NCBI GenBank assembly: GCA_947453335.1 | Contig: CANGFP010000001.1 | Span: forward strand, 124,001 to 188,000 | DNA: 64,000 nucleotides | Direction: 5' to 3' | Source: Opitutia bacterium | GTDB lineage: Bacteria > Verrucomicrobiota > Verrucomicrobiia > Opitutales > UBA953 | Shown here: positions 33,295-42,128 of the stretch, piece after piece | Layout: the number at the start of each line of letters is the position of its first letter | Numbering within the stretch: the first letter of the stretch is position 1 | The notes under the pieces: model-generated | The model's database searches: none | The model's input: the letters and a program-made list of their open reading frames with translations, nothing else | Told to the model about the DNA's origin: nothing | Made by a program: the position numbers and the translations under genes

Positions 33295-33501
33295 GATTAC
33301 GGAGTTCTGATTACTGATTACGGAGAGGGCAGGAGAGGGTAGGGTCGATCGCAGCGTCGAGGGTAGGGTCGGGACGGCGTCACGACCTAGCGCCATCGAG
33401 AATAGCCGACATGGTCGGTGGCATGCGTGGATCGGCGAACGGACGCGACGCAGTCGCGTCCCTACCCGAGGCATGTCGTGACGCCGTCCCGACCCTACCT
33501 A
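33295..33501. repeat. 141-bp repeat unit, second copy, with a 38-base unit
   Basis: A CTGATTACGGAG-type unit (33295-33333) is followed by a TCGA-rich segment and the 141-bp unit at 33361-33501, almost identical to 30709-30849, including the GGACGCGAC-GCA-GTCGCGTCC hairpin at 33441-33461. Confidence 0.85.
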
Positions 33502-33523
33502 GGAGAAGGACGGCGCGTGGCGC

Positions 33524-34936
33524 TTAGTACGCGATGAGCAGGATGGCGCTGGCCGCGGGCACCTCGATGACCCCGGCGCCGGCTTCGATGCGGAGGGCTT
33601 TGCGTAACGGCGCCGGCGACCACTTGCCTTCCGGGGTGACCGCGGTGCCGCCGAAGGTGACGTCCGCGGTGGCGCTGGCGGAGGGGGCGGCAAGGGGCCA
33701 GACGTCCGCCTTAGTGTACGATTTGCCCAGGTCGAGCTTAGCGACGACGCCTTGGGTGAGGTCCTTGTTCAGGAGCGTGACGCGCAGCTTGCCGTCGGCG
33801 CCGAGGACGCCCTGGGCGGTGAAGTTCGCGGCGCTCTTGGTCTCGGTCGGCACGAGCCGCCCTTGCGCGGCCTGGCTGAAGAACAGGAGCCCGTAGTAGA
33901 GCGGGGCCGGGCCGTAGGCACCGGTCTTCTTGTCGAAGACGATGGGCGAGTAGTTGTTGGCGGTGAAGCTCCCGTGCAGGTTCACGCCCTTGCCGCCGAG
34001 GCGCGCGACGTCGAAGAGGAAGTCGATGGACCACAACGCGGACGCGAACGCGTTGCTGACCCCGCGCTTCCCGCCGCCGGAAGCGCTGTTGCACTCGGCG
34101 ATGCGGAACGGCACGCCTGCGGCCTGGGCGTCGGCGAGCTTGACCGACCAGTCCTCCGGATGCTTCTCCCCGAGGAGCTTCTCGATCGACGTGAAGCGCT
34201 CGGCCTTCGGGTCGGTCTCGGGCGCGGACAGCGGGTAGACGTGCGACGTCGCCAGCACGATGCGGTCCTTGAAGTCACCCAGGAACAGCGGCATCCACTT
34301 CGTGCTCTTGGTCACGGCGGGCCCGGTCAGCGGGGCCTTCGGGCTGCGCGCGACGATGGCGTCGGCGGTGGCGGCGAACTCCGCCTTGTACTGCGGGTAG
34401 CCCCAGTTGCCCGGGCGGATGCCCTCGCGCTTCGGGCCCTTTGGATAGAGGTTGGGCTCGTTGCCGATCTCGATGGCCAGGAGCTCCTGCGAACCGACCT
34501 GGAGCGCGTAGGCGGCCTCGGCGGCGGCCATCGCAGGGTCCTTGGCGCCGAGGTTCACCCCGTAGACCACCTTCCAGCCCGTCGCCCGGGCGAAGTCGAA
34601 GAACGCCTCGACGGCCTTCGGCCCGATCGTCCGCGGCTCGGTCACGTAGCGATTGTCCTGCATCGATTCCAGCGCCGGGTTGGCGTCGGCTTGGTAGAAC
34701 GTCGAATCGACGTTGTTCGCGCCGATGCGCCAGACGCCTGGTCCGAGCGTGCGGCAAAGGTTGATCAGCTGGGTGTTCCGGCCGCTGAAGCAGTCGCGCG
34801 TCATCAGCTTCTTCTCCGTGCTTAGCCCGACGAAGTCGGCGGGGATGGCCAGGCCCGGCCGGTCGGCCTGGACGGTGACCGTCGCGGCGGTCGGTTCGAC
34901 GGCCGCGAACGTGGCGGCGAAAAGCAGGGAGAGCAT
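33524..34936 (-). CDS. GH79-like secreted glycoside hydrolase
   Basis: The 470-residue protein has a short signal peptide (MLSLLFAATFAAVE). A TIM-barrel layout like GH79 beta-glucuronidases/heparanases follows, with the acid/base Glu160 in A-I-E-I-G-N-E-P-N-L-Y and the nucleophile Glu281 in F-R-I-A-E-C-N-S-A-S. A beta-sandwich C-terminal domain begins near residue 395. It would release uronic acid or related sugars from polysaccharides outside the cell or in the periplasm. The exact substrate is not visible. The gene stands alone on the minus strand, with repeat tracts on both sides. Confidence 0.8.
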   Translation of the reverse strand: MLSLLFAATFAAVEPTAATVTVQADRPGLAIPADFVGLSTEKKLMTRDCFSGRNTQLINLCRTLGPGVWRIGANNVDSTFYQADANPALESMQDNRYVTEPRTIGPKAVEAFFDFARATGWKVVYGVNLGAKDPAMAAAEAAYALQVGSQELLAIEIGNEPNLYPKGPKREGIRPGNWGYPQYKAEFAATADAIVARSPKAPLTGPAVTKSTKWMPLFLGDFKDRIVLATSHVYPLSAPETDPKAERFTSIEKLLGEKHPEDWSVKLADAQAAGVPFRIAECNSASGGGKRGVSNAFASALWSIDFLFDVARLGGKGVNLHGSFTANNYSPIVFDKKTGAYGPAPLYYGLLFFSQAAQGRLVPTETKSAANFTAQGVLGADGKLRVTLLNKDLTQGVVAKLDLGKSYTKADVWPLAAPSASATADVTFGGTAVTPEGKWSPAPLRKALRIEAGAGVIEVPAASAILLIAY

Positions 34937-35025
34937 CGAAGGGTCGTGGTGTGACCCGCTAGGTTAACGAGTATGCCGGAGACGCAAGAGCGCGTGCGCC
35001 GCGTGGCGAACGGACGCGACGCTTC

Positions 35026-35132
35026 GGGAAGGTCGTGACGCCGTCCCGACCCTACCAAAAGAAGCTAGGGCAGGACGCGGTCCTGCCCCTACCTCTCTCG
35101 CAACCCTCACCCCTCAACCCACAACCCTCAGC
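35026..35132. repeat. composite repeat between GH79 and peptidase genes
   Basis: An inverted terminal element (35028-35056), a hairpin TAGGGCAGGAC-GCG-GTCCTGCCCCTA (35066-35091) and A/C-rich heptamers (35100-35130) fill the 210-base gap. The 11-12-bp hairpin is the same as at 32714-32739. Confidence 0.8.
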
Positions 35133-35146
35133 GGGTCTTCGCCCGC

Positions 35147-36457
35147 TCAGTTCGGGCGCATCACGTAGATGCCGAAAGTCTCGGCCCACGCGTCGGCGAG
35201 CTTCATGCGCTTGAGCTCGTGCTTGGGGCCCCAGGAGTCGGTGTAGAGGATCTCCGCCGTCTTGGCGTTGTAGCCGATGATGAGGCGGATGTGGCCGCCC
35301 TGGGCCTGAGGGATGTCGGGCTCGGGGACGATGCCGAGGTGGACGGCCCAGATGACGGGGTTGGCGCGGTCGATGGCCTCGCGGACGGCGCGGTCGAGCG
35401 TGGCCATGCCGGACTTGTCGGCCTGCCGGACGGCGGCGAGCTGCTTGGGGTTCAGGTTGTCGAGCGCGACGTAGAACGTGTACGGGTTCTGCGCGAGCTG
35501 GGCGGGGATCGGGGTGCCGTCCTTCTTCTTCCCGGCGATGGTGTAGTCCTTGATGATCTTGGTGATCATGCGCTCGTCGCCGCCGGAGAGGTAGGTCTGG
35601 AAGCGCAGCCCGAAGCGGGTCGCGATGCGCTTCATCTGCTCCTCGAACTTCTGGCCGCTGGTGCCGCCTTCGGTCTGGCAGGCCTGCGCGAGCTCATGCT
35701 CGTCGGCGTCCTTGCCGAAGTAGCGCAGCACGCGCTCGCCGGTCGCGACGGCGCAGTAGCCCTTCTGGCCCTGGTCGACCATGGGGACCGTGCCGATCCA
35801 CTTGTCGCCTTCGGGGTTGGTGCGCAGCTGGTCGGCCGGGTTCCAGCGCAGGGCCGCGGCGTTGGGCGTCGCGAGCGTCTGCGCCGCGCCGATGACCACG
35901 CGGATGAACTCGGGGCGGTAGGGGACGTTGCGGGCGCGGTCGGCGCGGGTGCTGCTCCATTCGAGGCGCACGCTGCCGGCGGGGCATTTCCAGGCGAGCG
36001 CCTTGGCGCGGACGATGACCGAGGCCGCCGCGACCGGGGCCGCGGGGTTGCCGTAGGACTTGGTCAGGGACTTGGTGATGACGTCGACGTTCTCGTTGAA
36101 CTTCTCCTCGGTGATCGGGCCGAGGTCGCCGATCGAGTAGACGATGAGGGTGAGCTCGTTGCCGGCCGGGGTGAAGCGCATGACCGACTCGACGAGCGGG
36201 AAAGCCTGGAAGGTCGGGGCGAGGTTCTTCGGGAACATCTTCCCGTCGATGCGGGCGGAGTCCTTCTTCTCGGACGTGAAGCGGAAGCGCGTGTTCTTGG
36301 CGACGAAGTCCTCGGCGGTCGCCTTCACCAGCTTGTCGTCCTCGAGGAAGGACTCGAACTCGCTCGAGCCGACGAAGGCGGGCAGCTCGACGACGCGGAC
36401 GGTCTTCTGGGCGAAGGCGAGCGTTGTCGCGAGGAACAGGGCGAAGAGGAGGCGCAT
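35147..36457 (-). CDS. secreted C39-like cysteine peptidase
   Basis: With the start at 36457, the product is 436 residues and opens with a clear signal peptide (MRLLFALFLATTLAFA). The C-terminal half has a papain-fold triad: Gln near residue 231 with Cys235 (QGQKGYCAVAT), His389 in G-G-H-I-R-L-I-I-G-Y-N and Asp407 in L-Y-T-D-S-W-G, as in C39-like peptidases. The N-terminal half, residues 25-200, is of unknown fold and may be a prodomain or binding domain. The protein is probably periplasmic or surface-exposed. It lies 83 bases after the TonB-like gene on the same strand. Confidence 0.75.
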   Translation of the reverse strand: MRLLFALFLATTLAFAQKTVRVVELPAFVGSSEFESFLEDDKLVKATAEDFVAKNTRFRFTSEKKDSARIDGKMFPKNLAPTFQAFPLVESVMRFTPAGNELTLIVYSIGDLGPITEEKFNENVDVITKSLTKSYGNPAAPVAAASVIVRAKALAWKCPAGSVRLEWSSTRADRARNVPYRPEFIRVVIGAAQTLATPNAAALRWNPADQLRTNPEGDKWIGTVPMVDQGQKGYCAVATGERVLRYFGKDADEHELAQACQTEGGTSGQKFEEQMKRIATRFGLRFQTYLSGGDERMITKIIKDYTIAGKKKDGTPIPAQLAQNPYTFYVALDNLNPKQLAAVRQADKSGMATLDRAVREAIDRANPVIWAVHLGIVPEPDIPQAQGGHIRLIIGYNAKTAEILYTDSWGPKHELKRMKLADAWAETFGIYVMRPN

Positions 36458-36540
36458 GGGACGGCGGGCGGGGGCGGCCTCCTGTTGTGGCATAGTTTAT
36501 ACAAGAGTCCACCGGGAAAGGGCCCCGGCCGTCCCGGCCG

Positions 36541-37833
36541 CTAGCGCCTGACCCCGCGGCCGGCCGTGAAGACGGGCCCGTCGAGGAAGGGCTTCACCCC
36601 GGCCGGCGCGCCGGCCTTCTCCATCAGGTCGCGGAGCTCCGCGTCGGGCTTGCCCACGAGGAACAGCGGCAGCATCCCGCCCGGGGGCAGGGCGCCGCCC
36701 TTCTTGTGCCAAGGCGCGGACCGGTAGTCGATGGACACGAAGGCGCCGTAGGCTCCGCCCGTCTCCCCGAGCACGATGGTCACGTCGGCGTCCGTCCCCG
36801 GCTCCAGGCGCACCCAGTCCCCGTAGACGAAGTTGAAGTTGTTCGTCGCAGCCCGCGCCGGATGGCCCGGGATGGGCTCCGTCGTCTGCTTCCAGTCCGC
36901 GGCGTAGTAGTGCTTCACCGAGCCGCCGGGCATGTACTTGAGGCTGCCGTCCAGCACCAGCTTGCCGTTGACGATGACCAGCAGCACGTTGTCGCAGCCG
37001 CCGACGAAGCGGAACTGGTCGGCGAAGGGCGCGCGGATGCGGCCGCGGTAGACGCCGAGCCAGAGCACCGGGGCGACTTCCTTCTCCACCCCGAAGGCCT
37101 TGGGCGCCTCGGCCGCGTTCATCGTCGGCTGGAAGATGCCGTTGGCGGAGAGCACGGCGTCCGCCCGGAAGTACTTCTCGAGCGCCGTCGTGGCGTCGCC
37201 CTTCGCCGCGACGATCCTGCGGATGGCGCGGAAGTAGTCGGAGATCTCGTCGTCGGTGTAGCCGTAGGTCCCGACGCCGTTGCGCAGGGTGATGAGCGGC
37301 TTCCTGTCCTTGGCGTGCTTGATGTCCCAGAACTCGCCGACCAGGCCGTTGCCTTGCCCGCGTCCGCCGAAGAGCGAAACGAAGTTCTTGCCGCCCCCGA
37401 CGCCGACGCCGATCCCGCCGCCCATGCCGCCGCCGGAGCCGCCGCCGAAACCCTTGGACGAACCGCCGCCGGCCAGGCCGGAGTTCATCGCGGACATCGA
37501 GACGGTCGGGACATCGGGCAGGGCGATCGTCGCGGACGCGCTCTTGGAGGTGATGCGCGTCGGCGTCTTGGCGGTCGCCTTCGGGTTCTTCGGCTGCAGC
37601 CGCGTCTGGAACTGTTTGGCCTGCGTCCCTGCCGTGCCGCCACCCGCGCCCGGCGTGAAGGAGTCGGGCTCCTTCTTCGCCGAGTCCTTGGTCACCGAGA
37701 CGATGAAGTAGCCCGCGATCAGCACGAGCAGCAGGTGGACCACCACGGACGCGAGGAAGCCCTCTCCGCCGAGCCGTCTCCAGAAGGAGCGGCGGCGCTG
37801 GGGCACGACGTCGATGGCGGGGGGTACGCTCAC
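36541..37833 (-). CDS. TonB-like anchored protein with a glycine-rich linker
   Basis: The 430-residue product has a cytoplasmic start rich in Arg, one membrane segment at residues 27-46 (FLASVVVHLLLVLIAGYFIV) of the TonB/TolA type, a basic linker, and a Gly-rich region at 120-150. A globular periplasmic domain starts at about residue 165 (L-V-G-E-F-W-D-I-K-H). Its Y-R-G-R-I-x-A-P and D-G-S-L-K elements resemble sugar- or adhesion-related PA14-type folds, but that is uncertain. It is probably co-transcribed with the peptidase gene. No TonB C-terminal domain is present, so energy transduction should not be assumed. Confidence 0.65.
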   Translation of the reverse strand: MSVPPAIDVVPQRRRSFWRRLGGEGFLASVVVHLLLVLIAGYFIVSVTKDSAKKEPDSFTPGAGGGTAGTQAKQFQTRLQPKNPKATAKTPTRITSKSASATIALPDVPTVSMSAMNSGLAGGGSSKGFGGGSGGGMGGGIGVGVGGGKNFVSLFGGRGQGNGLVGEFWDIKHAKDRKPLITLRNGVGTYGYTDDEISDYFRAIRRIVAAKGDATTALEKYFRADAVLSANGIFQPTMNAAEAPKAFGVEKEVAPVLWLGVYRGRIRAPFADQFRFVGGCDNVLLVIVNGKLVLDGSLKYMPGGSVKHYYAADWKQTTEPIPGHPARAATNNFNFVYGDWVRLEPGTDADVTIVLGETGGAYGAFVSIDYRSAPWHKKGGALPPGGMLPLFLVGKPDAELRDLMEKAGAPAGVKPFLDGPVFTAGRGVRR

Positions 37834-38006
37834 GCCTGCACTATTGCCGCCGCCGCGGATTGGGCAAGTTCGCCACGAGCGCCGGACGTATCATGTTCGT
37901 TCAATTAGCCCCCGCCAAATACCGCAAAACCCCTTGGTTTATCCAGCTGCGGCGAGTTTCCGCTTGCCCGTTCCCGCCGTAATCGCTTCCTCAATGGTCC
38001 TGGTTA

Positions 38007-38094
38007 GGAGAGGTGGCAGAGTGGTCGATTGCGTCTGATTCGAAATCAGATGAACCGCAAGGTTCCGGGGGTTCGAATCCCTTCCTCTCCGCCA
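38007..38094 (+). tRNA. tRNA-Ser (anticodon CGA)
   Basis: A complete class II tRNA with a GGAGAGG/CCTCTCC acceptor stem, a D arm with the expected GGC-AGAG-GG pattern, anticodon CGA at 38041-38043 in a TTCGAAA loop, a long variable arm, a T arm with GTTCGAATC, discriminator G and an encoded CCA. The 3' 19 bases are repeated 195 bases downstream. Confidence 0.95.
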
Positions 38095-38385
38095 GGAAAC
38101 TTTAAACGATACAAGGGTATCGGGTTGAGGGTCGCGGGTTGAGGGAATGGCAGGACCTTCAAAAGGTAGGGATGAGAACCCCCGGAGGGGGTCGACGGAG
38201 CAAGGCGTCAGCCTTGCGGAGATGGGCGTTGCCGCAGGCAACGGGGCGATCGCCCTGAGCGCAGCGAACCAATCCCTTCCTCTCCGCCAGGAAACTTTAA
38301 ACGATACAAGGGTATCGGGTTGAGGGGGCGCGGGTTGAGGGAATGGCAGGACCTTCAAAAGGTAGGGATGAGAACCTCCGGAGGA
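38076..38385 (+). repeat. tandem duplication of the tRNA-Ser 3' end and flank
   Basis: The block starting AATCCCTTCCTCTCCGCCA at 38076 begins again at 38271, giving a 195-base period. The second copy is nearly identical through the following TTTAAACGATACAAGGGTAT and the GGGTTGAGGG tract, and fades out near 38385. Only the 3' 19 bases of the tRNA are duplicated. The segment inside the first unit also holds short palindromes (CGGAGCAAGGC, GTTGCCGCAGGCAAC). The 362 bases from 38095 to the next gene hold no coding sequence. Confidence 0.85.
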
Positions 38386-38456
38386 AGTGGGTAGGTCAAG
38401 GACGTGACGCACCGGCACCTTGCCTCTCTGTTGGGATCCGCTAAGGTGGTTCGTCG

Positions 38457-38867
38457 ATGGACGAAGCCCCGCCCCAGACCGCATTCAACCGCGCCCTCTT
38501 CGTCGTGGCGTTGCTCGTGTCGGTGCCGCAGACGCTGGTCTTGGCCGGATCGGCCTTGGGCCTGACGTTCTTCGGCACCCTCGCCCTCGCCGCGAAGGAT
38601 GGCCGTCATTATTATCCGTTCCTGTTCGGCGGCGCCTGCCTGTTGGCCGCCTACCTCTACAACTATTGGCGGCTGGTCTGGCTGGCCGCGACGAACCGTC
38701 TGGCCGGCCCATGGTTGCAGTTCTCGGCCGTCCTCCTGTGCCTCCTCGCGTGCGGCTGGGGTTGCTGGGCTTTCCTTGGTGCCGGGGTCGGCGGCGGTTT
38801 CCTGCTGCTTGCATGGGCGGGGCCACCATTCGTCTGCTGGGTCTACGTCTTTTTCCGGACCTACTGA
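38457..38867 (+). CDS. small four-helix membrane protein
   Basis: The 136-residue protein consists of four hydrophobic segments (approximate residues 10-32, 35-58, 83-103 and 108-130) with short loops, and contains no recognisable motif. It could be a small transporter subunit or a holdin-like protein; nothing decides between them. It starts with ATG at 38457, and its frame is continuous with clear membrane-type composition, unlike the overlapping open frames. Repeat sequence follows. Confidence 0.7.
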   Translation: MDEAPPQTAFNRALFVVALLVSVPQTLVLAGSALGLTFFGTLALAAKDGRHYYPFLFGGACLLAAYLYNYWRLVWLAATNRLAGPWLQFSAVLLCLLACGWGCWAFLGAGVGGGFLLLAWAGPPFVCWVYVFFRTY

Positions 38868-38875
38868 AGAAAAGG

Positions 38876-38940
38876 GCGTAACGCCGTTCCGACGCTACCC
38901 GAGGCAGCACCACCGCAACCCGTACCCCTCAACCCGCATC
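38876..38940. repeat. short intergenic repeat
   Basis: A degenerate terminal element (38876-38902, CGCCGTTCCGACGCTACCC core) and A/C-rich heptamers (38912-38938) fill the gap between the converging genes. Confidence 0.7.
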
Positions 38941-38943
38941 TCC

Positions 38944-41900
38944 TTACTTCGTGTAGAGCTTGTCCTTCGGGTTGCCGCCGGAGATCAGGAAGGCGAGGAG
39001 GTCGGAGAGCTCCTGTTCGTTGAGCGAATTGAGGAGGCCGACGGGCATCGGGCTGACCGCCGAGCGGTCGATGGCGATGATGTCGGAGCGGCTGATGGTG
39101 ACCTGGACGGAGGGGTCGAAGGCGTTGACGGCCAACTGCAGCTTGTCGCCTTCCTCATTGAGGATGCGGCCGATGACCTTGCCGCCGTCGACGCGGGAGA
39201 CCTCGGAGTTCGCGTACTGGTCGGAGATGACCGCGCTGGGCAGCACGATGTTCATCACCAGGTCGCCCGGGTTCATGCGCGAGCCCACGCCGGTGAGGTC
39301 GGGCGCCTGCGCGCCGCCGAGGTCGCCGACGCGGTGGCACTGCGAGCAGAGCGCCGCGGCGAACATCTTCCTGCCGTTCTCGAAGTCGAAGGACTTCTTC
39401 GCGGCGGCGTCCTGCCACGCCTTGGTGGCGTCGGCCTGGGTCCAGAGACGGCCCGGGCCGGCGGCGGCCGGGATCTTCGCGACCTTGGCGACCGGCGCGG
39501 ACGCCTCGAGCGCGGCGCGTTCTTCGGCGGGCGCGGCGGCCACGGCCTCCTTGCGGATGTTCTTCACGAAGCCCTTGAGGGAGTGGCCGCCCTCGGCGGC
39601 GCCGAGCTCGTCGAGGAAGCGGAAGAACTCCTTGCGCGTTTCCGGCGTCCATCCGGCGGTGGCGCGCACGAGGTAGACCGCGAGGCCGATGCGGGTGGAG
39701 GCGGGCGTGACGGACATCGCCGCCTTGACCGAGTTGCCGTAGCCCGGGTTGCGGGCGATGACCTCGGGGTCGGCCTCGACGGCCGGACCATAGCTGGCGA
39801 GCTTCATGGCCTTGAGCACCTGCGCGGGCGCGGTCGGCTCCTGGAGGAAGATGGCGACCAGCGCGAGCTGGCGGTCGAGCACGGTGTCGCCGGAAGGCAG
39901 GCGCTTGGCGGCGTCGGCGCCGATGGCCTTGGCGCGGGCGGCGGAAGGCGCCCCGTGGCGCGAGAACGCGACCTGCATCACGCGCAGGATGTCCTTCTGC
40001 ATCTGCAGCGACGGCTTGTCCGCGGCAGGTTGGTCGAGCGCCTTGAGGACGGCTTCGAGGTCGCCTTGGTTGCCGCAGCGCGCAAGGGCGAGCGCGGCGT
40101 TGGCGGCGGCCTCGCCGTTGGGATGCTTGGCGGCGACGCGGGCGCGCCAGCCGTCGACGGGTTGGGCTTCGACCAGTTGGCGGGCGGCGAAGCGCACCCA
40201 GCGGTCGGCGTGGCCGAGGAGGCTCCAACCCTTCTCGAGGTTGGCGGCGGAAGCCGGCTGGAGGCGCAGCGCCTCGAGCTCGCGGCGGAGGGCCTGCTCG
40301 GGCGTGGACTTGTGCCAATCGACCTGGGCGGTGGATTCCGCGCCCGTGTAGGTGATGCGGTAGAGCGCCGACTGGCCGCCGCGGCCGCCGATGGTCACGT
40401 ACATGTGTCCGTCCTGCGGGCGGATGATGACGTCGGTCACGGAGAACGGCTTACCGCCGGCGAAGACCTCCTTGGTGGCCGTCCAGCCGCCGCCGTTGGG
40501 CGTGAGGTGGATGGCGTAGAGCGTGGCGTAGGTCCAGTCGCAGGCGAAGAACGCGCGCTGGTACTTGGCCGGGAACTTGGCGCCGAGGCCGAGCGCGGAG
40601 CCCGTCGGGCTGCCCGGGCCGACGTCGACGAGCGCGGGCTGCGCGTCGAGGATCATAGGCTGGTTGTTGCCGGAGCCAGAGCGCCAGCCGAGCTCGCCGC
40701 CTTCGGTGGCGAGGTAGATGCGCGTCGGGCGGTACCACGGGGCGCCCATGTCCCATTCCATGTCGGAATCGTAGACGAAGATATCGCCGTCGGGGGCGCG
40801 CGAGATGTCGTACGCGTTGCGGAAACCCGTCGTCACGGCGCGGAAGTTCTTCCCGTCCTGGTCGACGCGGCCGATCCAACCGCCGGTGGCCTTGATGCCG
40901 ACCGCGTGGCCGTTGGGGTCCTCGAACTTCTTCAGCAGGTCGTCCTCGTCCCAGCGATGGGCCGGCGCCGGCACTTCATCGGCCGGCATCTTGGTGTGGT
41001 TGCCGGCGACGACGAGGATGGAGCCGTCCTTCGGGTCGAGGATGAGCTGGTGCGGGCCGTGTTCGCCCGAGCCTTGGAAGGAGCGGAGCTTCGTCTGCTC
41101 GGAATAGGAGTTGTCGCCCTTCGGGTCGCGCAGGCGCCAGAGGTCGCCCTTGCCCCTTTCGGAGGTCAAGGCGTAGAGCGCGCCGTGGGCGTAGAGGAGC
41201 CCGTGGGCGCCGACGAGGGACGTCTCGATCTTGGTCGCGACGGGCTTGTTGGCGTCCTTCATGGAGACGTGCCAGAGCGTGCCGCCTTGGTCGCCGGCGA
41301 TGAAGTCGCCCTTCGGGTCGGCCACGAGGCTGACCCACGAGCCCTGTTCGGAGCGCGGGACCGTGTAGAGCAGCTCGGCCTTGAAGCCCGGCTGGAGCAC
41401 GAGCGATTCGGGCGCGGCGACCGAGCCCGCGGAGCCGTTGCCCTTCTTGCCGTTGCCGGCGGTCTTGCCCGCGCCGTTGCCGAAGACGTTGCCCCACGGC
41501 CCTTCGCCCAGCTGCTTCACGGTCGTGGCCTTTTCCCACTTCGCGTCGTCGAACTCGGCCGTCTGCCATTTGGCGTCGGGCTTGGCGTTGGTCACGCGCC
41601 AGGTGGCGTTGGATTCGGCAAGGACGTCCTTGCCGGACTCCAGACGCACGACCAACGCGGCGATGCCGCCGTCGTTGCGCGCGAGCACGGCGATGGTGTT
41701 GCGTCCAGGCTTGAGGAACTTGGCGACGTCGGCCTTCGAAGCCTGGGCCCAATCGTCGGACTTGCCGGCCGGCTGTCCGTTGACCCAGACCTCGATGTGG
41801 TTGTCGGCGGAGGCCAGCAACGTGGCCTTCGCCGGGACCTCCTTGAGGTCGATCACCGTGCGGCCCCAGGTCTGCTGGTTCGTCACGTTGTTCTTGGCGG

Positions 41901-41988
41901 TCCAGATCCACTGCGTTTCGGCGAACGTGGCAATCGGGGAGGAAAGGACGGCCAAGCAGGCCGCCGCGAGGAGGGGCAATCGGGGCAT
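38944..41988 (-). CDS. PVC-type dehydrogenase with C-terminal cytochrome c
   Basis: From the ATG at 41988 (another at 42003), the 1014-residue protein has a signal peptide (MPRLPLLAAACLAVLSS), a beta-sandwich sugar-binding-like domain (residues 25-150), and a beta-propeller dehydrogenase region starting near L-V-L-Q-P-G-F-K-A-E. HEAT-like repeats follow, then a C-terminal cytochrome c with one haem site (C-S-Q-C-H). This layout is characteristic of Planctomycetes and Verrucomicrobia, where such proteins are thought to oxidise sugars or alcohols in the periplasm. The gene has no close same-strand neighbour; the next one (42129-43217) lies 140 bases upstream. Confidence 0.85.
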   Translation of the reverse strand: MPRLPLLAAACLAVLSSPIATFAETQWIWTAKNNVTNQQTWGRTVIDLKEVPAKATLLASADNHIEVWVNGQPAGKSDDWAQASKADVAKFLKPGRNTIAVLARNDGGIAALVVRLESGKDVLAESNATWRVTNAKPDAKWQTAEFDDAKWEKATTVKQLGEGPWGNVFGNGAGKTAGNGKKGNGSAGSVAAPESLVLQPGFKAELLYTVPRSEQGSWVSLVADPKGDFIAGDQGGTLWHVSMKDANKPVATKIETSLVGAHGLLYAHGALYALTSERGKGDLWRLRDPKGDNSYSEQTKLRSFQGSGEHGPHQLILDPKDGSILVVAGNHTKMPADEVPAPAHRWDEDDLLKKFEDPNGHAVGIKATGGWIGRVDQDGKNFRAVTTGFRNAYDISRAPDGDIFVYDSDMEWDMGAPWYRPTRIYLATEGGELGWRSGSGNNQPMILDAQPALVDVGPGSPTGSALGLGAKFPAKYQRAFFACDWTYATLYAIHLTPNGGGWTATKEVFAGGKPFSVTDVIIRPQDGHMYVTIGGRGGQSALYRITYTGAESTAQVDWHKSTPEQALRRELEALRLQPASAANLEKGWSLLGHADRWVRFAARQLVEAQPVDGWRARVAAKHPNGEAAANAALALARCGNQGDLEAVLKALDQPAADKPSLQMQKDILRVMQVAFSRHGAPSAARAKAIGADAAKRLPSGDTVLDRQLALVAIFLQEPTAPAQVLKAMKLASYGPAVEADPEVIARNPGYGNSVKAAMSVTPASTRIGLAVYLVRATAGWTPETRKEFFRFLDELGAAEGGHSLKGFVKNIRKEAVAAAPAEERAALEASAPVAKVAKIPAAAGPGRLWTQADATKAWQDAAAKKSFDFENGRKMFAAALCSQCHRVGDLGGAQAPDLTGVGSRMNPGDLVMNIVLPSAVISDQYANSEVSRVDGGKVIGRILNEEGDKLQLAVNAFDPSVQVTISRSDIIAIDRSAVSPMPVGLLNSLNEQELSDLLAFLISGGNPKDKLYTK

Positions 41989-42128
41989 GCCCGATATGAC
42001 CATACGCACAGGGGGGAGTTCCACTCTAAACGGGGGAGAAGAAGAGGGTTGGGGGTTGCGGGTTGGGGAAGGCAGCGTCGAGGGCGAGATCGAGGGATGA
42101 GTCGAGGACGGTGTCGGGCTTCGAGGGC

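Noticed and set aside
36541-37833. Classical TonB energy transducer
   Set aside because: Only the N-terminal anchor resembles TonB; the C-terminal TonB domain is missing and no ExbB/ExbD genes are nearby.
38076-38385. Prophage or genomic island attachment site at tRNA-Ser
   Set aside because: The duplication fits such a site, but no integrase, phage gene or second distant copy is seen in the window.
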